NCBI RefSeq assembly: GCF_006265165.1
Contig: NZ_VDCH01000001.1
Location: 62,001 to 126,000, forward strand
Source of the DNA: Chlorobaculum thiosulfatiphilum
Lineage (GTDB): Bacteria > Bacteroidota > Chlorobiia > Chlorobiales > Chlorobiaceae
Reading direction: 5' to 3'
Length of the DNA stretch: 64,000 nucleotides
Numbering within the stretch: position 1 is the stretch's first letter; each line of letters opens with the position of its first letter. Position numbers and translations under genes: made by a program. Shown here in pieces: positions 46,015-57,298 of the stretch. The notes under the pieces were generated by a model that saw nothing but the letters and a program-made list of their open reading frames with translations, was not told where the DNA came from and ran no database searches.

Positions 46015-46601
46015 TCTGCATTACCTCGTGCGATGCGTCGTCCTATCAATATTTAGACTGATTTGCCTGATACAGTAAAAGGCAAATAGCCTCTTCCTGC
46101 ATCAAACAACCCCAAAATCATAATCACAGACCAGCCAATTGATTTCTCATTCGGCAATCCGTCTCGGGAGAGGGACTGCATAAGCTCGACGGCGAGGCTT
46201 ACGACTTTTATGTACGAAGAATCGCGGTATTTATCAAGTCCCGGCCTTTTTGATTTATAGCGATCATGGACAAAGTCTCAACGCCTCTCCCGTCACCGTT
46301 CGCCTACCTGACGCTGCGGATCGGGTCGCGTCCAGCCTGAAAAACGCCTTTTCATTATGGATTCACAATTATGTCACATAGAATCAGCATATTTTTTCTA
46401 TATTCGCTCGCAGTAAAAAGTTGATGTTTTGGCGGAATTTTACCATGCGGCAGACCATGCCGCCAGAAGCTCCGGCATAACAATAGATGAACACAATGCC
46501 TTTTCGATCCCGCTTTACATCCCTCGACTTCCGGTCGGGAACCATTTTTGGTTCGCCGGAGCCATCCCATCCGGAACTCCTAATTCACCTCACAACCATT
46601 C
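46015..46601. other. 587-base intergenic region with possible coding remnant
   Basis: No intact gene. On the plus strand around 46260-46380 a stop-free stretch reads DHGQSLNASPVTVRLPDAAD, then RVASSLKNAFSLWIHNYVT, which looks protein-like but has no start and is preceded by stops. It may be the tail of a lost gene. The region marks the right boundary of the AT-rich island. The promoter of the following carboxyltransferase operon should lie near 46370-46590. Confidence 0.4.
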
Positions 46602-48104
46602 ATGGAACCAAGAATCATTGATATTACTGAGCTTGCCCTGCGCGATGCCCATCAGAGCCTCATCGCGACGAGGCTCGGCATCGACGACATGACCGGAGCT
46701 TGTGCCGACCTCGACGAGGCGGGCTACTGGTCGATCGAGTGCTGGGGCGGGGCGACCTACGACGCCTGCATCCGCTACCTGAACGAAGACCCCTGGGAGC
46801 GGCTGCGCACCTTCAAAAAGCTTATGCCGAAAACCCCGCTGCAGATGCTCCTGCGCGGCCAGAACCTGCTTGGCTACCGCCACTACCAGGACGAGGTGGT
46901 CGAGCGCTTCTGCCAGAAATCCGCCGAGAACGGCATCGGCGTGTTCCGCATCTTCGACGCGCTCAACGACCTGCGCAACATCGAAACCTCGGTGCGGGCG
47001 GTCAAAAACGTTGGCGGTCACGCGCAGGGGACGATCTCCTACACGGTCAGCCCGATTCACACCACGGCGCTCTTCGTCGATCAGGCGCGGCGATTGCAGG
47101 AGATGGGGGTCGATTCCATCTGCATCAAGGACATGGCGGCGCTCATCAAGCCGCAGGCGGCATACGAGCTGGTACGCGGCATCAAGGAGGCGTGCGGCGC
47201 TGATCTGCGCGTTCACCTGCACGTGCACGCCACCACCGGCGTCACCCTCGTGAGCCTCATGAAGGCGGTCGAGGCGGGCGTGGATTGCGTCGATACCGCC
47301 GTCAGCTCGATGAGCCTCGGCCCCGGCCACAACCCGACGGAGAGCTTCATCGAGATGCTCGAAGGCACCGGCTTCGCGACCCGCGTCGATATGGAGCGGG
47401 TGCAGCGCGTCAAGCGCCACTTCATGAACGTGCTGGAGCGCTACAGCGAGTTCCAGTCGAAAGTTACCGGCGTGGAGACCGAACTGTTCAAGAGCCAGAT
47501 TCCCGGCGGGATGCTCTCCAACATGGAGAACCAGCTTCGTCAGCAGGGGGCGGGCGACCGGATGCAGGAGGTGCTCGACGAAATTCCGCTCGTGCGCCGC
47601 GACACCGGTTACGTGCCGCTCGTCACGCCGAGCAGCCAGATCGTGGGCACCCAGGCGGTGCTGAACGTGCTGATGGGGCGGTACGCCGTCCTGACCGGCG
47701 AATTCGCCGATCTCATGCTTGGATATTACGGCAAAGGGCCGGGTGAAAAGAACCCGGAGGTGGTCGAGATGGCCCACCGTCACGCCGGAAAGCAGCCGGT
47801 CACCTGCCGTCCCGCCGATCTGCTCCAGCCCGAATGGCAGAAGCTGCGCTCCGAAGCGCTCGCGCTCGAAGGGTGCAACGGCTCCGACGAGGATGTGCTG
47901 ACCTATGCGATGTTTCCGCAGATCGCGCCAAAATTTTTCGCCACCCGCCACGAAGGGCCGCGCAACCTTGGCTGCGACCCGCATACCGGCGTCTCCGAGA
48001 CCCATCCAGCGGAGGGGCACCAGGGCGCCATTACCGGCCCAATCACCTATGCCGTGACCCTGAGCGGACGGCAGCACAAGGTGACTGTGGCCCCATATCA
48101 GTAA
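46602..48104 (+). CDS. Pyruvate/oxaloacetate carboxyltransferase subunit (5S-type), 500 aa
   Basis: HMGL-like TIM barrel that carboxylates pyruvate, or decarboxylates oxaloacetate, through biotin. IDITELALRDAHQSLIATRL is the N-terminal substrate loop, ECWGGATYDACIRYL and LLRGQNLLGYRHYQDEVVER follow, IKDMAALIKP has the carbamylated Lys, and LHVHATTGVTL has the metal His pair. It heads an operon with a carboxyl-CoA transferase and a biotin carrier. At 500 residues it fits the 5S subunit of transcarboxylase, or oxaloacetate decarboxylase alpha without its biotin domain. The end is 13 bases before the next start. Confidence 0.92.
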   Translation: MEPRIIDITELALRDAHQSLIATRLGIDDMTGACADLDEAGYWSIECWGGATYDACIRYLNEDPWERLRTFKKLMPKTPLQMLLRGQNLLGYRHYQDEVVERFCQKSAENGIGVFRIFDALNDLRNIETSVRAVKNVGGHAQGTISYTVSPIHTTALFVDQARRLQEMGVDSICIKDMAALIKPQAAYELVRGIKEACGADLRVHLHVHATTGVTLVSLMKAVEAGVDCVDTAVSSMSLGPGHNPTESFIEMLEGTGFATRVDMERVQRVKRHFMNVLERYSEFQSKVTGVETELFKSQIPGGMLSNMENQLRQQGAGDRMQEVLDEIPLVRRDTGYVPLVTPSSQIVGTQAVLNVLMGRYAVLTGEFADLMLGYYGKGPGEKNPEVVEMAHRHAGKQPVTCRPADLLQPEWQKLRSEALALEGCNGSDEDVLTYAMFPQIAPKFFATRHEGPRNLGCDPHTGVSETHPAEGHQGAITGPITYAVTLSGRQHKVTVAPYQ

Positions 48105-48117
48105 TTATAATAATCGA

Positions 48118-49680
48118 GTGATGCAGGAACATATCAAGAGCATTGAAGAAAAAATAGAGGAACTGAACCAGAAGCGGGAGAGAATTCAGCTCGGCGGCGG
48201 GCAGGAGCGCATCGACAAGCAACATGCAGGCGGCAGCCTGACGGCTCGCGAGAGGATCACGGCGCTGGTCGATCAGGACAGCTTTCTGGAGAGCGGCCTC
48301 TTTGCCGAGCACCGCTGCACCAACTTCGGGATGCAGGGCAAGCCGATGCCCGCCGATGGCGTGGTGACGGGCGCGGGCAGCGTGGATGGCCGCCTCGTGC
48401 ATCTGGCGTGTCAGGATTTCACCGTCGGCGGAGGCTCGGCGGGAGAGGTGCACTGCCGCAAGATCGTGCAGATGATGCAGGCTTCGCTGAAAACCGGCTC
48501 GCCCTTCATTGTCGTCAACGACTCCGGCGGCGCGCGCATTCAGGAGGGGATCGAAAGCCTCTCCGGCTACGGGCAGGTGTTTTACAACAACGTCATGCTG
48601 TCGGGCGTGGTACCGCAGATTTCGCTGATCTGCGGCCCGTGCGCGGGCGGCGCGGCCTACAGCCCGGCCTTGACGGACTTCATCATCCAGACCAGATCGG
48701 CCTGCATGTTCATCACCGGCCCCTCGGTCATCAAGGCCGTCACCGGCGAAGAGGTGACTGCCGAACAGATCGGCGGCCCGGCAGCGCAGATGAACATCTC
48801 CGGCGTGGTGCACTTCGTGGCCGAGGATGATCGCGACGCGATGGCCATCTGCCGCCGCCTGCTCTCCTTTTTGCCATCGAACAACCTCGAAGACCCGCCG
48901 CAGTGGGAAGCCGAGGAGGTGATCTTGCCGGACAAGTACCTGAACTCGATCATCCCGGTTGACTCTCGCCAGAGCTACGATGTGCGCGACGTCGTCTCGC
49001 GGCTTGTGGATCGGGCGGACTTCATGGAGGTTCAGGAGCACTTCGCCCGGAACATCGTGATCGGCTTCGCCCGCATTCAGGGGCGCTCGGTCGGCATAGT
49101 GGCCAACCAGCCGGCGGTGATGGCGGGCGTGCTCGACATCGACGCCTCCGACAAGGCGGCGCGATTCATCCGCTTCTGCAACGCCTTCAACATTCCGCTC
49201 GTGACGCTGGTGGACGTGCCCGGATTCCTGCCGGGCGTGGAACAGGAGTATGGCGGCATCATCCGCCACGGCGCGAAAATGCTCTTCGCCTACTCGGCGG
49301 CCACCGTGCCGAAAATCACCGTAGTGATGCGCAAGGCTTATGGCGGCGCGTACCTGGCCATGTGCAGCAAGGATCTCGACGCCGACCGCGTGATTTCGTG
49401 GCCCACCGCCGAGATCGCCGTCATGGGCGCCGAAGGTGCGGTCGATGTGATCTTCCGCAACGAAATTCGCAAGTCGGACGATCCGAAGGCCAAGCGGCAG
49501 GAGCTGATCGCGGAGTACAAGGAGTCATTCTCCACGCCCTACGCCGCCGCTTCCGCCATGAAGGTCGATGACGTGATCGAACCCGCCGAAACGCGGCGCT
49601 ACCTGGCCATGTCGCTCGACATTCTGCATTCGAAACGGGAGTTCAGGCCACAGAAAAAGCACGGCCTGATTCCCCTCTGA
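48118..49680 (+). CDS. Acyl-CoA carboxyltransferase subunit (PccB/MmdA/12S type), 520 aa
   Basis: Crotonase-fold carboxyltransferase that moves CO2 between biotin and propionyl-CoA or acetyl-CoA. RIQLGGGQERIDKQHAGGSL and ARERITALVDQDSFLE are the N-terminal blocks. VVNDSGGARIQEGIESLSGY, ICGPCAGGAAYSPALTDFII, LVTLVDVPGFLPGVEQEYGG, and MRKAYGGAYLAM include the two oxyanion regions. The segment order is normal and complete. It resembles the methylmalonyl-CoA decarboxylase/propionyl-CoA carboxylase beta family. No biotin carboxylase subunit gene is adjacent. Confidence 0.93.
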   Translation: MMQEHIKSIEEKIEELNQKRERIQLGGGQERIDKQHAGGSLTARERITALVDQDSFLESGLFAEHRCTNFGMQGKPMPADGVVTGAGSVDGRLVHLACQDFTVGGGSAGEVHCRKIVQMMQASLKTGSPFIVVNDSGGARIQEGIESLSGYGQVFYNNVMLSGVVPQISLICGPCAGGAAYSPALTDFIIQTRSACMFITGPSVIKAVTGEEVTAEQIGGPAAQMNISGVVHFVAEDDRDAMAICRRLLSFLPSNNLEDPPQWEAEEVILPDKYLNSIIPVDSRQSYDVRDVVSRLVDRADFMEVQEHFARNIVIGFARIQGRSVGIVANQPAVMAGVLDIDASDKAARFIRFCNAFNIPLVTLVDVPGFLPGVEQEYGGIIRHGAKMLFAYSAATVPKITVVMRKAYGGAYLAMCSKDLDADRVISWPTAEIAVMGAEGAVDVIFRNEIRKSDDPKAKRQELIAEYKESFSTPYAAASAMKVDDVIEPAETRRYLAMSLDILHSKREFRPQKKHGLIPL

Positions 49681-49701
49681 ACCCGAAACGAACCAGAAAT
49701 C

Positions 49702-49920
49702 ATGAACGAACAGGAAACAACAGAAACGATAGTCGAGGACGAACAGCAGGAGATCACGCCGGAGCTGCTCATGATCATGTCGGTCTCGATTGCGGCCTAC
49801 CTCGGCAAGAACGTACGCATCCGGCGCGCCCGGTTCATCAGCGAACAGGGGCCGAGTTCGTGGTCGCAGATGGGAAGGGTTTCGATCCAGTCCTCCCACA
49901 CTTTTAGCATAAAACAATAA
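49702..49920 (+). CDS. Small subunit-like protein of the carboxyltransferase operon, 72 aa
   Basis: Acidic N-terminus (NEQETTETIVEDEQQE), then ELLMIMSVSIAAYLGKNVRI and WSQMGRVSIQSSHTFSIK. This resembles the C-terminal cytosolic part of OadG/MmdD small subunits (IAAxxG...W...GR), but the membrane helix of those proteins is missing. The gene is inserted neatly between the carboxyltransferase gene (21 bases) and the biotin carrier gene (12 bases), so it probably belongs to the complex as an assembly or bridging factor. Its exact role is unknown. Confidence 0.75.
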   Translation: MNEQETTETIVEDEQQEITPELLMIMSVSIAAYLGKNVRIRRARFISEQGPSSWSQMGRVSIQSSHTFSIKQ

Positions 49921-49932
49921 GGAACCAAAGTC

Positions 49933-50331
49933 GTGCAGTTAAGTCTGACTATAGATGGGAAAAAATATGTGGTGGATGTCGAGGTGATCGAGGGCGAGGA
50001 GGCGCGTATGCCCGCCTCGTTCCCGCAGCCGGTCTCCACGATCCAGTCCCGCAACCCCGAACCGCCGCCCGCCGCCCGGCCTCAACCGGCAAAGCCGATG
50101 GCGGACAACCTGCCGGATGAAAAGGTGTGCCGCAGCCCGATAGCCGGTATCGTGAACCGAGTCAACGTGCAGGTAGGCCAGAAGTTACAGGTCAACGACC
50201 TGCTCGTGGTGCTCGAAGCGATGAAGATGGAAACCAACATCACCGCCCACACCGCCGGAACCGTCAAAGCCATCCTGGCCACCCCCGGTGAAGCCGTCAA
50301 AAGCGGCCAGGCGCTGATAGAGTTCGAGTAG
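49933..50331 (+). CDS. Biotin carboxyl carrier protein, 132 aa
   Basis: Biotinyl domain with the biotin attachment motif VVLEAMKMETNITAHTAGTV in its C-terminal half, preceded by the other half-domain strand SPIAGIVNRVNVQVGQKLQV and ending GEAVKSGQALIEFE. An Ala/Pro-rich linker (PPPAARPQPAKPM) separates a short N-terminal segment (QLSLTIDGKKYVVDVEVIEG) that would dock onto the enzyme. The start is a GTG at 49933. It shuttles CO2 between the two carboxyltransferases of this operon. Confidence 0.93.
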   Translation: MQLSLTIDGKKYVVDVEVIEGEEARMPASFPQPVSTIQSRNPEPPPAARPQPAKPMADNLPDEKVCRSPIAGIVNRVNVQVGQKLQVNDLLVVLEAMKMETNITAHTAGTVKAILATPGEAVKSGQALIEFE

Positions 50332-50339
50332 GGAAAAGG

Positions 50340-50376
50340 ACAAGCCCCGGCGCGGATGGAGCGCCGAGGCTGAAAG
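50340..50376 (+). terminator. GC-rich hairpin after the carrier gene
   Basis: AGCCCCGGCGC, loop GGATGGA, GCGCCGAGGCT, directly after the stop codon of the biotin carrier. It lacks a run of T, so it may be a bidirectional stopper between convergent genes or just a stable end. Confidence 0.4.
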
Positions 50377-50408
50377 AGTGGCTTTTGTGAAAGCACTGAA
50401 AAGAAAAC

Positions 50409-51227
50409 CTATACGACAGATCGATCCTTGCGGCGTTTTGCATATCCCATTCCGGCCGCACCAATACCCATAAGCAAAACAGCGGACGGCTCTGGCACAG
50501 GGCCCCCGCCTCCAAATGTTGTTGCATCATAATATTTCCATGAATATGTACCTGTCGGTGCAGCAGCAATGTCATACGTCAAATTATCCAATGTATACCA
50601 TGCCAACGGAAAACCACTAAACAAAGCAGTTGTATTACCAGTTCTAACAATTTCGATACGATCAACAGCAGTCCCGGGTAAATCAACTGTTGTCAAAGAA
50701 CCATATGAAACACCACCCGGCGCAGTCCAAACTACAACTCCACCATTGAGACCGATAACGTCTACGGAATGTGTTGGTGCATTTGATCCACTTGCATAAC
50801 CAATATCAACACTGTAAACTGTTGTTGGACCATTGGTAAAATCGATTCCAAGTACATAATTGTTCCCTTTTCCTGTGCTGCCATAACCAGTGCCGTATCC
50901 ATTGAAAAGGTAACCTGTTGAATTATCATCACAATAGGAAACCCCTGGCTCGCCATATAAAGGCTTAGGAAGAATAGTATTATTACCCCAGTAGAAATTT
51001 TCATCCCCACTTCCAATAACAGTAATTGGGTATCCTGCCAATCGGCTAAATGCTCTCGCATCATAAGTGTCATACACCAAGCCATTTGGGCTGCCCAATA
51101 ATGCAGCGTAACCACTACCGCCGGGTGCTGTGTCATAATTCTCTGTATACTGTACCGCTTGGGATTTGGCTGCATACATTAATAGCAGTACAACTACGAG
51201 ATTTATCGTTTTAATAAATTTTTTCAT
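50409..51227 (-). CDS. PEP-CTERM-sorted exported protein, 272 aa
   Basis: Signal peptide (MKKFIKTINLVVVLLLMYAA KSQA) and a C-terminal sorting signal VPEPSAVLLMGIGAAGMGY followed by AKRRKDR: PEP motif, hydrophobic helix and basic tail. Such proteins are cut by exosortase and often displayed at the surface. The middle is Gly/Tyr/Asn-rich with beta-type repeats and no enzyme motif. The ribosome site AAAGGAGGT before ATG is unusually strong. AT-rich codon use differs from the core genes. No exosortase gene is in the window. Confidence 0.85.
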   Translation of the reverse strand: MKKFIKTINLVVVLLLMYAAKSQAVQYTENYDTAPGGSGYAALLGSPNGLVYDTYDARAFSRLAGYPITVIGSGDENFYWGNNTILPKPLYGEPGVSYCDDNSTGYLFNGYGTGYGSTGKGNNYVLGIDFTNGPTTVYSVDIGYASGSNAPTHSVDVIGLNGGVVVWTAPGGVSYGSLTTVDLPGTAVDRIEIVRTGNTTALFSGFPLAWYTLDNLTYDIAAAPTGTYSWKYYDATTFGGGGPVPEPSAVLLMGIGAAGMGYAKRRKDRSVV

Positions 51228-51999
51228 GATCCGACCTCCTTTTCATTTCGTTAGAATACCATTTAGCGCCAACGACTAACTGGGAAAAAACTCAACACCA
51301 CACAACTCCACAATCCAAACCGCCTTCGAAAGCACTGCTTTTTACTACTTTACTACAACGGGTTCGCACGAGAGATGTATGAGTCGGACAAAAAGGAGTA
51401 CAAATGGTAGCCCGTGCATCTGGGGGCGTAACCTGAAAACAACTGAACTTGCTTACAGAACTACAGAGATTAGTTAACAAATATTTTTCATTGAATCAAA
51501 ATTTTTTTGTCCAATAATTAAACGTTCGCTGTAACATATCGAATCATAAACCGTTAATAAAACGCATATAAATCATATCAATCAACAGTCGCAGAGACAA
51601 TATTTTCTTATATACCAGCAACACCCCGGCTCAATCGGATAATACCTATTTGACTTCAGAATAATAAGATAACTAATAGCACTCATCACCATCATTGTTT
51701 CATGGATGGATGATAGTAGAATCTGGATGATAGTAGAATCGCCCTATCAACTTATTATTACTCCGGCGACAATATATCGCAAAAGCACCACCAAGAAGAG
51801 ATTGGGCTAAAGCCCAGATTTATTTTGCGTTATCCGCATACCCCGGACTGAAGTCCGGGGCAATTGTTTAAGCGTTTTAATGGGCGGAGCAATATTGTAA
51901 AATGTGAAGAAATTCCCACAAATCTGGATTGCCGCGTCGCTTTGCTCCTCGCAATGACCGGTAAATAAACGAGTTACCATTCGCTCTTTCTCCCCCATT
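51228..51999. other. 770-base AT-rich intergenic region
   Basis: No convincing gene. It contains a two-copy 17-base tandem repeat GGATGATAGTAGAATCT (51708-51740), a type-1 palindromic repeat (51797-51868), and GATTGCCGCGTCGCTTTGCTCC-like sequence near 51926, a sort of repeat seen between genes in many bacteria. Short open frames here are random-looking. Confidence 0.55.
51797..51868. repeat. Type-1 palindromic repeat near 51.8 kb
   Basis: GAGATTGGGCTAAAGCCCAG, spacer with TTATCCGCATA, then CCCCGGACTGAAGTCCGGGG and CAATTG. Same layout and orientation as the copy at 15001-15067. It differs from that copy mainly in the spacer, with small changes also in the palindromes. Confidence 0.88.
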
Positions 52000-53199
52000 T
52001 CAATAAAACGGATTCAGCAGTTTGAACAGGTCGCGGCGTTTGCGGTTGTGGGCTACGACGTCGGCGAGGAGGTCGGCTCGGTGCTGTTTTCTGGCGGTGT
52101 AGCGCATGAAGGTTTCCACGAACCACTCATTGTTCATGAAATGCTGAAATGCGTAGCCGGGGAAATAGATGCGGGTCGAAAATTCGCCTCTCCAAAGCTG
52201 CTCGTAGCGGCTCAGCGCCGCCGATTCGTCGTTGCGTTCCAGTGCGTGGGCGACCGCTTCGGCGGCGTAGCGTCCGGTTTTCAGCGCGTAGTAGATGCCT
52301 TCGCCGGTGATCGGGTCGATGAAGCTCCCCGCGTCGCCCGCGAGCAGCACGTTGCCGCGGCCACGCCGTCCCGCAAAGGAGCCGAACGGCAGCGGCCAGC
52401 TTTTGAGTGTGCCCGGCTCCATGACGGCGCGCTTCAGCCTCGACGCCGCAAAGGCGTTTTCCTTGACGAAGCTCTCGAACAAGCGCTTCGTGCTTCGCTG
52501 ATCAGTGAAGCGAGGCAACAGAAACACCCCGACGTTGGCGCGACGCTCACCGGCGGGAAATATCCAGCCATAGCCCGGAAGCATCGCTTTGTCGTAACAC
52601 AGCTCGATTGAATCCCCCAGCCCCTCGACCCCCGAAAACCAGGCCCGCATCGCGAAGCCCTGCTGACGCTTGTCGCGATTCCACAGATCGAGCTGTTTGG
52701 CTATCGGCGAATAGGCCCCGTCGGCGGCAATGACCACGCCGCCGGAAAACTCTCCTGCGGAGGTGCGGACGCCACGCGCCCGGTCGCCCTCCATGACGAG
52801 GCCGGTGACTTCGGTGTTGTCGAGAAAGGTGATCGAGGCGTGTTCCTTGACGCGAGTGACGAGACATTCGTCAAGATCGGTTCTCGCAATGACGTAAGAG
52901 CCGCCTTGCAGCGCACCGTTCTGCAAAATCCGGCCCTGCACCACCGCGCCGCCGGGAGAGACGAAGGTCGCGCCAGTGAAGGCGTTCAGGCTGCCGGGCC
53001 GCTGGCGGAGCAGCTCCAGCACGCCCATCTCTTCGAGCAGCTCGGTCGAAGCGGCGGTCACGCCGTCACCGCAAATCTTCTCTCTCGGAAAGCGCGCCTT
53101 GTCGAAAAGCAAGACGCGATACCCCTTCCGGGAAAGAGAGAGCGCCGCCGAACATCCCGCCGGCCCAGCTCCCGAAATCACTGCATCATACCATTTCAT
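52000..53199 (-). CDS. Geranylgeranyl-reductase-family FAD oxidoreductase, 399 aa
   Basis: N-terminal FAD dinucleotide fold AVISGAGPAGCSAALSLSRK and LLFDKARFPREKICGDGVTA, with the family motif GYGWIFPAGERRANVGVFLL and FAD contact VLLAGDAGSFIDPITGEGIY. These flavoproteins reduce isoprenoid double bonds in bacteriochlorophyll tails, menaquinone or archaeal-type lipids. In green sulfur bacteria the substrate could be bacteriochlorophyll or menaquinone. Sequence alone does not separate them. Monocistronic, with repeats downstream. Confidence 0.88.
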   Translation of the reverse strand: MKWYDAVISGAGPAGCSAALSLSRKGYRVLLFDKARFPREKICGDGVTAASTELLEEMGVLELLRQRPGSLNAFTGATFVSPGGAVVQGRILQNGALQGGSYVIARTDLDECLVTRVKEHASITFLDNTEVTGLVMEGDRARGVRTSAGEFSGGVVIAADGAYSPIAKQLDLWNRDKRQQGFAMRAWFSGVEGLGDSIELCYDKAMLPGYGWIFPAGERRANVGVFLLPRFTDQRSTKRLFESFVKENAFAASRLKRAVMEPGTLKSWPLPFGSFAGRRGRGNVLLAGDAGSFIDPITGEGIYYALKTGRYAAEAVAHALERNDESAALSRYEQLWRGEFSTRIYFPGYAFQHFMNNEWFVETFMRYTARKQHRADLLADVVAHNRKRRDLFKLLNPFY

Positions 53200-53259
53200 A
53201 GTCGATGTACTTCTTTTGCCGCCATTTAGCTGACGGTTTGACTGAGCAAAAACTGATCA

Positions 53260-53721
53260 TCAGCGAACGGAAGTGTCCTTGGGAAGAATTCCCGTTGGCA
53301 CACCCGGAAAACGGCGGACAAGCCTCCTGAAATAATCGGGACTTTCGATGCACTCAGGATTGTCCGGCTCGGTGCAGGGGATTTCGGCAATCCTCCACTC
53401 CCCTTTCACCTTGCGCAACAGCGCGTAAAAATCCTCGTAACGGGACAAGCCATCCGCCGAGCGCGGCAAGGTGTGCACCCATGCCCATCCGCCGCTGACG
53501 TTCATCGCCCTGACGACGAACACCACGTCGAGGCCGTGCAACTCCTTTATTTTCATGCGCATGGCGGCGAGAATCGCCCTGCGCTCCGCGCTGCCCAGCG
53601 GCGGCGTATGAGGAGTTTGCGCTATCGTCTGCGCCGCCCGAACCGGCGACGGGGCGAGCACGGCGAGTCCGGTCAGGAAAAGCGCCAGAAGCAGTGTGCG
53701 AAAAGCGAGCTTGATTGCCAT
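53260..53721 (-). CDS. Exported hypothetical protein, 153 aa
   Basis: Signal peptide MAIKLAFRTLLLALFLTGLA with cleavage near PSPVRAAQ sets the start at 53721, not the longer frame. The mature part is RRAILAAMRMKIKELHGLDV, WVHTLPRSADGLSRYEDFYA and LLRKVKGEWRIAEIPCTEPD, similar in rhythm to small exported NTF2-like or DUF-type proteins. No catalytic residues are recognisable. Codon use is core-like. It is separated by about 60 bases from the reductase gene, same strand. Confidence 0.75.
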   Translation of the reverse strand: MAIKLAFRTLLLALFLTGLAVLAPSPVRAAQTIAQTPHTPPLGSAERRAILAAMRMKIKELHGLDVVFVVRAMNVSGGWAWVHTLPRSADGLSRYEDFYALLRKVKGEWRIAEIPCTEPDNPECIESPDYFRRLVRRFPGVPTGILPKDTSVR

Positions 53722-54018
53722 GACAACAGTGATCGAGCATGATCGGTTTGACTGCAATATACCGCAAACGTAGCGCGATTTCACGCTTGCGGTTTATCGG
53801 ACGGATCTGGCTGATCAGTCTCATCCGATTCATAATTCATCGTTCATAATTCATAATTCTCGCCGCGCGAAGCGGCGAGCAGCGCGGTGCTCGTGGAAAA
53901 CATGTTTTTTTCGGCGGTTGTTTTTTCAGCTTGCGAAATTCGGTACTTTACGGCTCATTGGAAAGTGCGTCTTACGCCGCCGTTACCGTCACGAAACACC
54001 GAGAAATCAAAAGATTAC

Positions 54019-57113
<3,095 letters not shown>

Positions 57114-57114
<1 letters not shown>

Positions 57115-57290
57115 CGAATTATGAATTGTGAATGTTGAATTATGAATTCTTGTAGGGGCGGGTCTTGTGCCCGCCCTGTTTTGTGGACAATGTGGACGAC
57201 GTGGATAAAAAAACGCGGCCCTGTTTTTCATCTTTTAATCTTATAAGGACCTATAAGTCCTATAAGACCTGTACGACCTATAAATTTTTC
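57114..57290. repeat. AATTATGAATT repeat and 9-bp tandem repeat between secA and purL
   Basis: About 57115-57150 repeats AATTATGAATTGTGAATG-like units (compare 9037-9070 and 53825-53862). About 57243-57285 reads CCTATAAGT CCTATAAGA CCTGTACGA CCTATAAAT, period nine. Confidence 0.8.
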
Positions 57291-57298
57291 ACCCTACC

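Noticed and set aside
46590-49269. Long minus-strand frames over the carboxyltransferase genes
   Set aside because: Antisense shadows of well-recognised genes; no ribosome sites or protein motifs.
51292-51480. 62-codon minus-strand frame upstream of the PEP-CTERM gene
   Set aside because: Random-looking Cys/Ser/Thr composition, no start context and no similarity to any known pattern.
57243-57285. CRISPR-like array
   Set aside because: Period is nine bases with no spacers; simple tandem repeat.
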